In this document: positions 7,194 to 13,590 of the stretch, piece by piece
Numbering within the stretch: the first letter of the stretch is position 1
How the letters are laid out: the number at the start of each line of letters is the position of its first letter
From: Bacillota bacterium
GTDB taxonomy: Bacteria; Bacillota; UBA4882; UBA8346
Reading direction: 5' to 3'
DNA length: 13,590 nucleotides
NCBI GenBank assembly: GCA_003501335.1
Contig: DNPQ01000062.1
Location: forward strand, 1 to 13,590
Position numbers and translations under genes: made by a program
Notes under the pieces: generated by a model
Told to the model about the DNA's origin: nothing
The model's input: the letters and a program-made list of their open reading frames with translations, nothing else
Databases searched by the model: none

Positions 7194-9357
7194 CTATTTC
7201 ACCTTCCTCTAAAGTTGATATTTTTTTGAGCCGGATAGTAAAGGTCGATCCTCTTCCTTCCTTACTCACTACCTCGATTGAGCCTCCATGTTCTTGAATG
7301 ATACCGTAGCTTACCGAAAGGCCCAACCCCGTCCCCTCGCCAATCTCTTTGGTTGAAAAGAAGGGATCAAAAACTTTATCTAAATTTTGCCTGGCTATTC
7401 CCTTCCCTGAATCTGTGAAGGATAAGATAAATTCTTGACCATCTTCGGATTCATCCAAAGTGATTGTTAAGGAGCCACCCTGTTGCATTGCCTGAAGCGC
7501 GTTTAAAATTATATTTAAGAAAACTTGTTTAAGCCGGCTTTTATCGGCTACGACTGTAGCTACGTCTGGAAAATAATGCCTTCGAAGTTGAATGCCTTCT
7601 TTACGAAGCTTATATTCGATTAGATCAATTGTATCATCAATAATTTCTATTAGATCAACCGCTTTGAATTTGGTCTCCGATTGGCGGGAGAATTCCAGCA
7701 ACTGCCGAATAATTTCTGCGATTCGTTCGGTTTCAGAAGTAATTTTAGCGAGATAATTTTTAACTTTTTCATCTTTCTCATCCATTTGGCAAATTTCAAT
7801 ATAATTCAAGATGATGCCGAGCGGATTGTTGATTTCATGGGCTAGTCCAGCGGCTAATTTTCCAATAGCCGCCAATCTTTGCGACAGGGCTAACTCTTCT
7901 TCCAGATTAACCCGGGCCGAAATATCTTCCACAATGATTACCGCGCCCACTAGTTCTTTTTCGCCTTCCAACAATGGCGATAGACGCAAATTACTAATCA
8001 TATTCTCTCTTCCGACCCGACAATAAATTTTGGTTAAGATTTTTGTTTCCGAGCTTGCCATCACTACTTGCAAATGATCTTGAAGGCTTTGATTTTCACC
8101 AGAGAGTTCTATTATCTCGCCCACCAGCGAACCAATGACTTCATTACGGTGCTTGCCGATAGTTTTCTCAAATTCCAAATTGATGACGGTGATACGATAT
8201 TCTTTATCGATAACTACAATACTCATGGTCATACTATCGACAATATTGGAAATATATTCTTTCATATCAAACAGGTTTCGATTGGCTGCTTCTAATTGCC
8301 CATGACTATCTTTCAATGAAATCGTCATTTTATTAAACTCGGCGGCTAATAATCCAATTTCATTCGCACTCTCAACTTGGATTTTATGTCCCAAATCACC
8401 TTGTCCGATGGCCTTAACTGCGCTAACTAATCGCAACAGTGGAGCCACCGTCTTGCCGGACCAAAAATAAGCAAAAATCAACGCTAACAAAATAGCAAAC
8501 AAAGCAACTCCAATTAAAATATTTCGGGTTTGCGCGATTTTTTGCATGGTTCCTAATGAAGATGTTCCAACTGCCACATAAAATATAACCGGCCGTTTTT
8601 GATAAATGGGTGAAAAGATAAACCTATATGGGTTATGACCAATTTTAAGTTGAATCGGATGGTAAATTTGGATCTGCTGGATGGTAAATTTTTTGACGGT
8701 GCCGTCCAGAAAGCGTTTATTCATAAAAAAGGCTACATCCGTACCATTGGCGATAGAAACTTCTTTTAAAAAGTTCGAATTAAGGTATCTTGTTAAGACA
8801 AGATAACCAAGGGTACGCCCTCTTTTACTAATAATCGACGATGATTTAAGAATAAATTGACCATCTTGCAACAGGTATTCAATGGTGTCCTGTTTGACAT
8901 GGTTAAGAACATGTCGATGGCTTATTTTAATTTGAGGATAAGGATTGGTGTTATCAGTACTGGTAGTTGAAGAGTTTCTTGCCAGAATATTATCATCGGC
9001 ATCAAATACTTCAATAACATCAACATTTAAACCGATTCTGAGCTTAGATAACTCCACCTCCATAGCCTTCTGGATTGTTGTGTATCCATCAGCCGTTAGA
9101 TAAGAATGATACTTATAAAGAACATTGGTATACATCACAATATTATCGGTCTTAGCAAATTTTTGGCCCTTATCGGAATATTGAGCCTCGATCGACTGTA
9201 ATTCGCGAGTGATTCTTTTGGTCGATTCGCCAATTCGCTCCCGAGCATCTTTTTCATTTTGATTCAAAACCAAACTGGTTGCCACAAATGTCGAAACCAG
9301 CATGGGTATTAAAACGATAAAAACTCCATAAAGCATAAATTGTGACTTGATTTTCAA
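7186..9357 (-). CDS. Membrane sensor histidine kinase (Cache-like sensor, HAMP, PAS, HisKA, HATPase)
   Basis: This 723-aa kinase is the partner of the adjacent NtrC-type regulator. Helix 1 is at about 8-31 and helix 2 at about 279-299. The roughly 245 residues between them form an external sensor of double-Cache type judging by length, membrane layout and a predicted long first helix; there is no close sequence motif. HAMP (about 300-350) contains the DEIG-like NEIG. A PAS domain (about 362-480) ends VEDIS. HisKA carries H507 in LAAGLAHEINNPLG, and the ATPase carries N619, DSGKG (649-653), FDPFFSTK and GTGLGLS. The HEINNPLG and FFSTK forms are typical of NtrB/ZraS-type kinases that work with sigma-54 regulators. 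The start is TTG at 9357, preceded by GAGGT at 9365-9369; no better ATG is available. A TATAAT-like -10 on the minus strand at 9393-9398 may drive it. The ligand is unknown; a link to the pentose is inferred from context. Confidence 0.95.
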   Translation of the reverse strand: MKIKSQFMLYGVFIVLIPMLVSTFVATSLVLNQNEKDARERIGESTKRITRELQSIEAQYSDKGQKFAKTDNIVMYTNVLYKYHSYLTADGYTTIQKAMEVELSKLRIGLNVDVIEVFDADDNILARNSSTTSTDNTNPYPQIKISHRHVLNHVKQDTIEYLLQDGQFILKSSSIISKRGRTLGYLVLTRYLNSNFLKEVSIANGTDVAFFMNKRFLDGTVKKFTIQQIQIYHPIQLKIGHNPYRFIFSPIYQKRPVIFYVAVGTSSLGTMQKIAQTRNILIGVALFAILLALIFAYFWSGKTVAPLLRLVSAVKAIGQGDLGHKIQVESANEIGLLAAEFNKMTISLKDSHGQLEAANRNLFDMKEYISNIVDSMTMSIVVIDKEYRITVINLEFEKTIGKHRNEVIGSLVGEIIELSGENQSLQDHLQVVMASSETKILTKIYCRVGRENMISNLRLSPLLEGEKELVGAVIIVEDISARVNLEEELALSQRLAAIGKLAAGLAHEINNPLGIILNYIEICQMDEKDEKVKNYLAKITSETERIAEIIRQLLEFSRQSETKFKAVDLIEIIDDTIDLIEYKLRKEGIQLRRHYFPDVATVVADKSRLKQVFLNIILNALQAMQQGGSLTITLDESEDGQEFILSFTDSGKGIARQNLDKVFDPFFSTKEIGEGTGLGLSVSYGIIQEHGGSIEVVSKEGRGSTFTIRLKKISTLEEGEIDV

Positions 9358-9392
9358 AATAACTACCTCATCATCAGACTTTCATAGAGTAC

Positions 9393-9398
9393 ATTATA
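9393..9398 (-). promoter_or_regulatory. Possible -10 element for the kinase/regulator operon
   Basis: Read on the minus strand this is TATAAT, 35 nt upstream of the kinase TTG start. The -35 region at 17-bp spacing (CAGGAT) is poor, so this is only a candidate housekeeping-sigma promoter. Confidence 0.35.
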
Positions 9399-9431
9399 CT
9401 AACTGATTTGGGTTTATCCTGCTTCGAAATT

Positions 9432-9602
9432 ATGTTGCTGTATGAGAATTTTTTAGGGATAAGTCGATATCTCTTAAAAGAAAAACTAGGTTGATCGAAG
9501 GTCGAAAAGGAGTTAAAAGATTTCGAGAAGATTTCCTTAGGAGCTCTGCGTAGGTTAGTTCCCAAAATCGGTGTTATAATAGGGCATGCAACGAAAGAAT
9601 AA
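9432..9602 (+). pseudogene. Possible decayed short ORF interrupted by one TGA
   Basis: From ATG at 9432 this frame reads 20 codons, meets TGA at 9492-9494, then stays open for 35 more codons to TAA at 9600-9602. The conceptual product after the stop includes VEKELKDFEKISLGALRRL, which looks protein-like (amphipathic, charged). No family is recognised and chance is possible at this length. The 260-bp gap between the kinase start and the small plus-strand gene otherwise holds only promoter elements. Confidence 0.2.
9572..9580 (+). promoter_or_regulatory. Extended -10 promoter for the 49-aa ORF
   Basis: TGTTATAAT is a perfect extended -10 (TG-N-TATAAT), with start expected near 9587. No good -35 is seen at normal spacing, which extended -10 promoters tolerate. 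It lies 39 nt upstream of the small ORF ATG and is the only strong housekeeping promoter pointing right in this gap. Confidence 0.6.
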
Positions 9603-9618
9603 AGGAAAATAAATATAT

Positions 9619-9768
9619 ATGTCCAGTATTATAACTAAATTGTTTAAAGGAAGTTGTCCATCCTACCCCGAAGGCCAAACAAATACGGTTCCATATGATA
9701 ATAATGGGCATAAAGTAGTTTCAACAGCTTGCCCCGTTGAAGTCACTATTTCAACTATATTTAACTAA
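9619..9768 (+). CDS. Uncharacterised 49-aa small protein with two cysteines
   Basis: This short gene reads MSSIITKLFKGSCPSYPEGQ at the N-terminus and ends VEVTISTIFN. I do not recognise the family. The product is not membrane-like: it has a short amphipathic N-terminus, a polar Pro/Asn/Gly-rich middle, and cysteines at 13 and 38, each followed by Pro. Support for a real gene is contextual: an extended -10 promoter 39 nt upstream, a purine-rich AAAGGAAA (9601-9608) as ribosome binding site, somewhat far from ATG at about 11-12 nt, and a GC-rich terminator starting 4 nt after the stop. It therefore forms a complete single-gene transcription unit, wedged between the two-component operon and a truncated Rhs gene on the other strand. 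It could be a small regulatory, metal-binding or peptide-precursor protein. Its function is unknown. Confidence 0.6.
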   Translation: MSSIITKLFKGSCPSYPEGQTNTVPYDNNGHKVVSTACPVEVTISTIFN

Positions 9769-9772
9769 ATAT

Positions 9773-9803
9773 AACCCCCGGACACTGATTAGCCTGGGGG
9801 TTT
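9773..9803 (+). terminator. Terminator after the 49-aa ORF, likely acting on both strands
   Basis: AACCCCC (9773-9779) pairs with GGGGGTT (9796-9802), extended inward by GG/CC with one bulged T. It is followed by TTTGGTTCATTTTA on the plus strand. It begins 4 nt after the small ORF stop and lies 3 nt beyond the stop of the convergent Rhs fragment, so it may end both transcripts. Confidence 0.75.
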
Positions 9804-9806
9804 GGT

Positions 9807-11120
9807 TCATTTTATATTCAATATATTCACCCTGTAGCAGCATCCCCATAAACAAAAGCTAAAAATAAATAGCTTCACAAAGTGGGAAATGTAGATTGCA
9901 CCACTGATCGCTCCCGTTCTGACTCCAGACCAAACATTTTCACCCATCAGTGCTGCCATGATGCCACCACTCAACGCCCCACCAACGACTGCCGCTCCTA
10001 TTGGCGTTAAAGTAGCTGCCAAGGCCGGTCCACACAATGCCCCGCAACAATAGCCAACTGCTCCGGCTACTGCCCCTACAAAAGCACCAATTAAAGGATT
10101 TCCACCATTGGCATAGGCGTCAACAGCTCCAACCACTGCCCCAATAATTACTGCCACCGCAAAGGCAACCCAGCATTGTCCCGTCGGATCGCTCCGAATT
10201 ACACCGTTATTTCCGCAATAACTGTAAAGGTTCGGGTTATTGGGGTCCGCCGCCGGATCTTCACTGATAAATCTGCCTAAATCCGGGTCATACCACCTGG
10301 CGTTAAAGTAATACAACCCGGTATCGCTATCGTAATCTTTCCCGGTAAACCCGTGGGTCTCGTCAAAGTCGCCGTTGCTGGCATACTTCGTACCGAATGC
10401 CAGATAGTCGGCGCTAAATACCACTTTGCCGTTCTGGTCGGTGATGACCCGCACCGAGCCCAAATAGTCGGTATGATAGTAATAAACTTTGGCGTTCGTA
10501 TCGCCGATGACTCCGTCCACCCTTGCCAGATGCTTACCCAAGACATAGACGTAAGACTTAATCTTCCCGCTAGTAATATTCTTTTCAAAGATCGGTTCCG
10601 TGCCTTCAAACACGTAATGGATGGTCCCTTTACTACCGCGTTTGACTTCCCGGAGGCCGTCCGGGCTGTACTCGTAATCCGATACAACCACGCCGGTTTT
10701 AGTGACCTCTGTTAATCTATTTAATAGATCGTATGTATATTGCCAGTACTCGACTCCATCCCCGGATGTTCCGGTAAAGGTAACGGCGTCGCCATTAATA
10801 CTGAACTTGTTCCCTTTTTTAACCAAATTTCCTGCATCATCATAAACAAAAGCATATTTGCCGTCCGTCTTTAAGCGGTCGGTGTTGGCATAATAGGAAG
10901 AACTGTAATCCTTGCTCTGAATCAGGGTCACCCGCTGGTAGGTGCGGTTGCCATCGGCATCATATTGGAATTCTTCCGTCCGCGATGCCGCTTCCTGATA
11001 TATCCGCAGCATCTTGGCAAAGTCATTCAGGAAGGTAGCTTTGCTGGTCGGCGCAAAATAACTGTCACGTTCGCGCTGTTTTACCTCTGTGAACTCTGTG
11101 TCTCTGTGGCCAAAAAGCAT
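9807..11120 (-). pseudogene. Truncated Rhs/YD-repeat protein: core domain and glycine-rich linker without toxin tip
   Basis: This 437-codon frame encodes the C-terminal part of an Rhs-type polymorphic toxin shell. YD repeats are visible at YDADGNRT (53), YDDAGNLV (93), YDLLNRLTE (130) and YSPDGLREV (150). The Rhs core signature follows at 268-314: GLYYFNARWYDPDLGRFI, then SEDP, NPNLYSY and DPTGQ. After DPTG there is a hydrophobic Gly/Ala-rich stretch (318-409), like the pretoxin or membrane-translocation linkers of such proteins, and then an abrupt 28-residue tail of unrelated character instead of a toxin. Full-length Rhs proteins are usually over 1000 aa. Residues 1 to about 13 (HRDTEFTEV) are encoded by an inverted repeat, so the displayed start is probably artificial. 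The DNA is visibly more GC-rich than its neighbours. It is best read as a displaced or decaying fragment; a short expressed form cannot be excluded. Confidence 0.8.
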
Positions 11121-11150
11121 TTAGGTCACAGAGACACAGAGTTCACAGAG
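11085..11150. repeat. 66-bp inverted repeat of the CTCTGTG/CACAGAG dispersed type
   Basis: Arms 11085-11111 and 11124-11150 (27 nt each) match at 26 of 27 positions around a 12-nt loop. Each arm is internally repetitive (CTCTGTG, CTCTGTGTCTCTGTG). Sequences of this style occur as dispersed palindromes in many environmental genomes and are often misannotated as protein (HRDTEFTE-like peptides), which is what happens at the start of the Rhs frame. It sits 16 nt after the stop of the 111-aa gene and could fold into a strong hairpin in the transcript. Confidence 0.85.
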
Positions 11151-11166
11151 AAAGGCTTTTAAAGGT

Positions 11167-11502
11167 TTAGTAAAACCTGTTTTTACTTTCTTCTTTCCCG
11201 GACTTTTTGCTCCGCATTCCCAGTATCTTTATCCAAAACCTTTCCAAATTGAACCTGTCATTCAATCCCTGCTCATACATGGTCCGGGTCTCTAAGGTGC
11301 CTTGTTCCGTCATAAGATTATCCAGCTCAAAGATAAGATGTTGCATTTCAGGAGGCAAGTTCCGCTCGATAGTGTCCAGCAGTTCACAGAGTTTCACATT
11401 TAACTCCCGATAGCGCGGTTCCTTGGTCAACAGCTCTGTCTCGGCTTCGATGGTTCGATCACTTATGGCGTCCCGTAAGATTTGAGAGTAACGTCTGAGC
11501 AT
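11167..11502 (-). CDS. 111-aa hypothetical protein resembling DUF6809
   Basis: I place the start at ATG 11502 (MLRRYSQILRDAI) because AAAGGAAA lies 7 nt upstream; a longer reading from TTG at 11520 would include this ribosome binding site. The product is a charged, all-helical cytoplasmic protein without membrane segment. Its YRELNVKLCELLDTIERNLP helix and later EQGLNDRFNLERFW resemble DUF6809 proteins of Bacillota, which have no known function. This resemblance is from memory of the pattern and is tentative. The tail (MRSKKSGKEESKNRFY) is basic. The gene is divergent from an XRE-type regulator across 164 bp with repeated motifs, a pairing that often means the regulator controls its neighbour. 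Downstream come the inverted repeat and the Rhs fragment. Confidence 0.65.
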   Translation of the reverse strand: MLRRYSQILRDAISDRTIEAETELLTKEPRYRELNVKLCELLDTIERNLPPEMQHLIFELDNLMTEQGTLETRTMYEQGLNDRFNLERFWIKILGMRSKKSGKEESKNRFY

Positions 11503-11530
11503 ATAAACATTTCCTTTCAATAAAAATTTT

Positions 11531-11610
11531 TACCTAATCTTTTTGTATTCATATATAATATATACCTATTTATTTGGTTTATCAATTAATAATTACAAAA
11601 TTTTTAGGTA
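11531..11610. promoter_or_regulatory. Three copies of a TACCTA-headed motif, candidate operators of the XRE regulator
   Basis: Copies are 11531-11550 (plus, TACCTAATCTTTTTGTATTC), 11563-11582 (plus, TACCTATTTATTTGGTTTAT) and 11591-11610 (minus, TACCTAAAAATTTTGTAATT). They share TACCTA, a T-rich middle and GT at position 15-16. The TACCTA hexamers are 32 and 42 bp apart, close to three and four helical turns. They flank a TATAAT (11554-11559) in the divergent intergenic region, well placed to control both genes. Confidence 0.5.
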
Positions 11611-11666
11611 TTTTACAATCTTTAACAAAGAAACATAGTAATATAAACATGGAGGTTTTATTATCA

Positions 11667-11990
11667 ATGATCGGAGAACGATTAAAGTTTCTTAGAGAAG
11701 AAAAAAAATTAACCCAGCAACAACTCGCTGAGTTTATCCATTCGTCACAGCAAAAAATCAGTAATTATGAAAAAGATATTGTAGAACCCGACTGTGAAAC
11801 CCTTATTAAATTGGCTGATCTTTTTCAGACTACAACTGATTATATTCTTGGCCGTACTAACCTCCCGTTTCCGGCTGAAATCAATTCAGTTTATTGTACA
11901 AATACTCCAATAAATAGTCTTCCGAAAGATGCTATCATAGAGCTAAAACAATTTACGGCATATTTGCTGCATAAGTATAGAACAAAATAA
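11667..11990 (+). CDS. XRE-family helix-turn-helix transcriptional regulator
   Basis: This 107-aa DNA-binding protein starts MIGERLKFLREEKKLTQQQL and continues through the five-helix XRE/Cro-C1 HTH fold to about residue 65 (SSQQKISNYEKDIVEPDCET, then LADLFQTTTDYILGRT). The C-terminal 40 residues, ending LPKDAIIELKQFTAYLLHKY, are the short dimerising tail seen in SinR- and phage-repressor-like proteins of Bacillota. I chose ATG 11667 because GGAGG (11651-11655) lies 11 nt upstream; ATG 11649 overlaps that site, and the longer open frame from 11574 has no ribosome binding site. It is divergent from the 111-aa gene, with three shared motifs between them, so autoregulation plus repression of the neighbour is likely. 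Its presence next to Rhs remnants and a transposase fits an accessory island. Confidence 0.9.
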   Translation: MIGERLKFLREEKKLTQQQLAEFIHSSQQKISNYEKDIVEPDCETLIKLADLFQTTTDYILGRTNLPFPAEINSVYCTNTPINSLPKDAIIELKQFTAYLLHKYRTK

Positions 11991-12043
11991 TTTGATTACC
12001 CAATATCCAGCCGACTAAATATTCTTTATGTTATCATTTTGCT

Positions 12044-13144
12044 ATGATGATTCATTTCAAATCGATTTTTGTTTTTTTTCGGGACTGGTGCCAATTTATT
12101 TGCTGTTTTGCCAGGATTGCTTTCATGTCCGATCTTGCCAAAGATATCGAAATCATCGCTCTCCGCAGCCAATTATCCCTTTATCAACAACAGAGCATCA
12201 ATCACAAACTCCCTAAACCACGCCCAACTCCGGCTTTCCGCCAACTATGGGTTTTTATCTCGAAACTCTGGCCTGACTGGAAATCGGCTTTGATGATCGT
12301 CAAACCGGAAACCGTCATTAGCTGGCATCATAAAGCTTTCCGGCTTTATTGGCTTTGGAAATCCAGACATCGCGGCAGACCGAAAATATCGCAAACTACT
12401 ATTGCCTTGATTCAACGCATTCATAAAGAAAACCCGCTCTGGTCTCCCGAACGGATTCACGATCAACTGCTGAATCTTGGTATAACCGATGTGCCAGCCC
12501 CGAATACCATTGCCAAATATCTTCCCTCCATCAAAAAACCACCAAGCAAGAAGTCTCTTCAATCTTGGAAGACCTTTCTCACCAATCACCAGCAAGGCAT
12601 TTGGGCGAAGGATTTCCTGACAGTCCCCACATTATGCTTTAAAGTGTTGTACGTCCTAATGATCGTCAGCCATGATCGCAGAGTGATTAAGCATTTTGCA
12701 ATCACTTCCCATCCTACTTCCGCCTGGGTCGCCCAGCAACTCCGGGAAACAACGTCTTTCGGAATGCAACCGGAATATCTAATTCATGACAATGATAGTA
12801 TTTTTGTCAGTAATGATTTACAGGCCTTTCTGGCAAACACCAAAATTAGATCCGTTCGCACAGGATTTCATTCACCCTGGCAGAACGGGATCTGCGAAAG
12901 AACCGTTGGCATCCTCCGCCGGGAACTGCTTGATCATATTATTCCTATGAATGAAAAGCATCTTGAATATTTGCTTAAAAAATATATTGATCATTATTAC
13001 AACCCTCACCGGACTCATCAAGGAATTGGGCGGCAGACCCCGCTTTCTTCGGTAAAACGAACGAAAACATTGATTAATAAAACATCTTTGATTTCCGAGC
13101 CTATTCTGGGCGGGTTGTATCATAATTACCACAAAGTCGCTTGA
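12044..13144 (+). mobile_element. DD(35)E transposase with rve integrase core (standalone insertion-sequence type)
   Basis: This 366-aa frame encodes a complete transposase of the single-ORF integrase-core type common in environmental bacteria, related to the IS3/IS481 retroviral-integrase group. The N-terminal part has IEIIALRSQLSLYQQQ and VKPETVISWHHKAFRLYW, then GRPKIS and an HTH-like segment (IHKENPLWSPERIHDQLL). The catalytic triad is D190 (AKDFLTVPT), D249 (LIHDND) and E285 (ICERTVGILRRE), with exactly 35 residues between the last two. PWQNGICER and YNPHRTHQGIG are also typical. No frameshift or stop is seen, so it may be active. The start could also be M28 (MSDLAKDIEI); no strong ribosome binding site precedes either. 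I cannot define the element ends or a target duplication. The element lies directly after the XRE gene. Confidence 0.9.
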
Positions 13145-13276
13145 AGAAAAGTGAATTCTAAAATCCGATCTCCTCCTCACTTTGAAGGCTTGTTTCTTCA
13201 TGCCATTTTGCCAAAACCCAAATCCTAATCAAAGAATTTTTACTTCAAATTTATCTTGTTTTTAAAGGTCCACTTC

Positions 13277-13316
13277 AAAAAAAGAGCCTAACTTTTTAAG
13301 TTAAGCTTCATTTTTT
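13277..13316. terminator. Bidirectional terminator between transposase and right-edge gene
   Basis: Stem 13285-13294 (AGCCTAACTT) pairs with 13298-13307 (one mismatch, 3-nt loop). On the minus strand it is followed at once by seven T residues (13277-13283 as A on plus). On the plus strand TCA and six T (13311-13316) follow. It can end the transposase transcript and the leftward PilP/GspC-like gene transcript. The rest of the 13145-13364 gap shows no gene; TTTAAGTTAA recurs at 13295-13304 and 13353-13362. Confidence 0.75.
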
Positions 13317-13364
13317 GTCCCGATGGATTTATTGAAGTCGACAACCTAGAGATTTAAGTTAAAT

Positions 13365-13590
13365 TCACTCTCGCATCTCCACTTTTCCTTCCCCGCTCTG
13401 ATTCTGTACAATAATATATCGCACTCCCACTGAAACGATCTTCTCCCCCGCCACCGTATCTCCGGCTTTAACGATCCAGGTATTTTGGTTGGAACCCGGA
13501 TCATCGCCTACGACTGCATAGCCGTTATGGATTAAACCCCAGAGGACCAATTTGGACTGAAAAACGCTTAACGGTTGTTTGACGTCTTCA
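13365..13590 (-). CDS. C-terminal end of a PilP/GspC-like secretion or type IV pilus protein, partial
   Basis: The minus-strand frame is open to the window edge and ends with TGA at 13365-13367, giving the last 74 or so residues. The visible part reads LVLWGLIHNGYAVVGDDP, then NTWIVKAGDTVAGEKIVSVG and RYIIVQNQSGEGKVEMRE. This is the small beta-rich HR/PDZ-like homology domain pattern of PilP and GspC, with a G-L-I start, a K-x-GDTVAG turn and a closing strand pair. PilP and GspC are periplasmic or inner-membrane proteins that connect the pilus or secretion machine to the outer membrane secretin, which would imply a diderm cell. The start and most of the protein lie off the right edge, and GTG 13550 is not the real start. 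The match is by pattern only. Confidence 0.6.
   Translation of the reverse strand, partial: EDVKQPLSVFQSKLVLWGLIHNGYAVVGDDPGSNQNTWIVKAGDTVAGEKIVSVGVRYIIVQNQSGEGKVEMRE

Noticed and set aside
9374..9565. 63-codon minus-strand ORF upstream of the kinase gene
   Set aside because: It overlaps the likely kinase promoter, has no supporting ribosome binding site and has a composition unlike a real protein.
10277..10715. ORFs on both strands inside the Rhs core region
   Set aside because: They are shadows of the Rhs frame, which has clear family motifs in its own frame.
12872..13201. Minus-strand ORF opposite the transposase 3' end
   Set aside because: It is antisense to the catalytic and C-terminal part of the transposase and has no independent support.
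11991..13233. TTTGATTA (11991-11998) and TAATCAAA (13226-13233) as insertion sequence ends
   Set aside because: Only 8 bp match with poor extension, and no target duplication lies outside; likely by chance in AT-rich DNA.
1..13590. CRISPR array, tRNA, rRNA or known riboswitch
   Set aside because: No regularly spaced direct repeats, tRNA-like cloverleaf or recognisable riboswitch core was seen on reading both strands.

Overview
The window looks like part of a chromosome from a low-to-moderate GC member of the Bacillota or a close relative. The evidence is strong AGGAGG-type ribosome binding sites, TTG and ATG starts, Rho-independent terminators and an XRE regulator of Bacillota type. Two things hint at a diderm (two-membrane) member. 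The sugar-binding protein has a cleavable signal peptide but no lipobox cysteine, and the right edge carries the end of a PilP/GspC-like secretion or pilus protein. No taxonomic marker gene is present, so this placement is an inference.

Layout. Positions 1-485 (minus) hold the N-terminal part of RodA. About 1 kb of AT-rich DNA without a convincing gene follows. Positions 1453-9357 (minus) form a sugar uptake and sensing locus. In transcription order it holds a membrane histidine kinase, an NtrC-type response regulator overlapping it by 8 nt, a near-perfect sigma-54 promoter, a ribose-type substrate-binding protein, a 109-bp imperfect palindrome, the double ATPase, the permease, a D-lyxose isomerase and a terminator. 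The simplest reading is that the kinase senses an external signal, the response regulator binds dyads upstream of the sigma-54 promoter, and RNA polymerase-sigma-54 then transcribes a pentose importer with the isomerase that feeds the sugar to a ketopentose. An 18-bp palindrome at the predicted transcription start suggests a second layer of control. No pentose kinase is in the window.

Positions 9358-13364 are accessory. They hold a tiny self-contained plus-strand unit (extended -10 promoter, 49-aa ORF, terminator); a truncated Rhs/YD-repeat core fragment that has lost its toxin tip and whose apparent N-terminus is encoded by a 66-bp inverted repeat; a 111-aa protein resembling DUF6809; a divergent XRE-type repressor; and a DD(35)E transposase. 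Three copies of a TACCTA-headed motif lie in the divergent intergenic region and are candidate operators. A bidirectional terminator closes this region before the partial PilP/GspC-like gene (minus) at the right edge.
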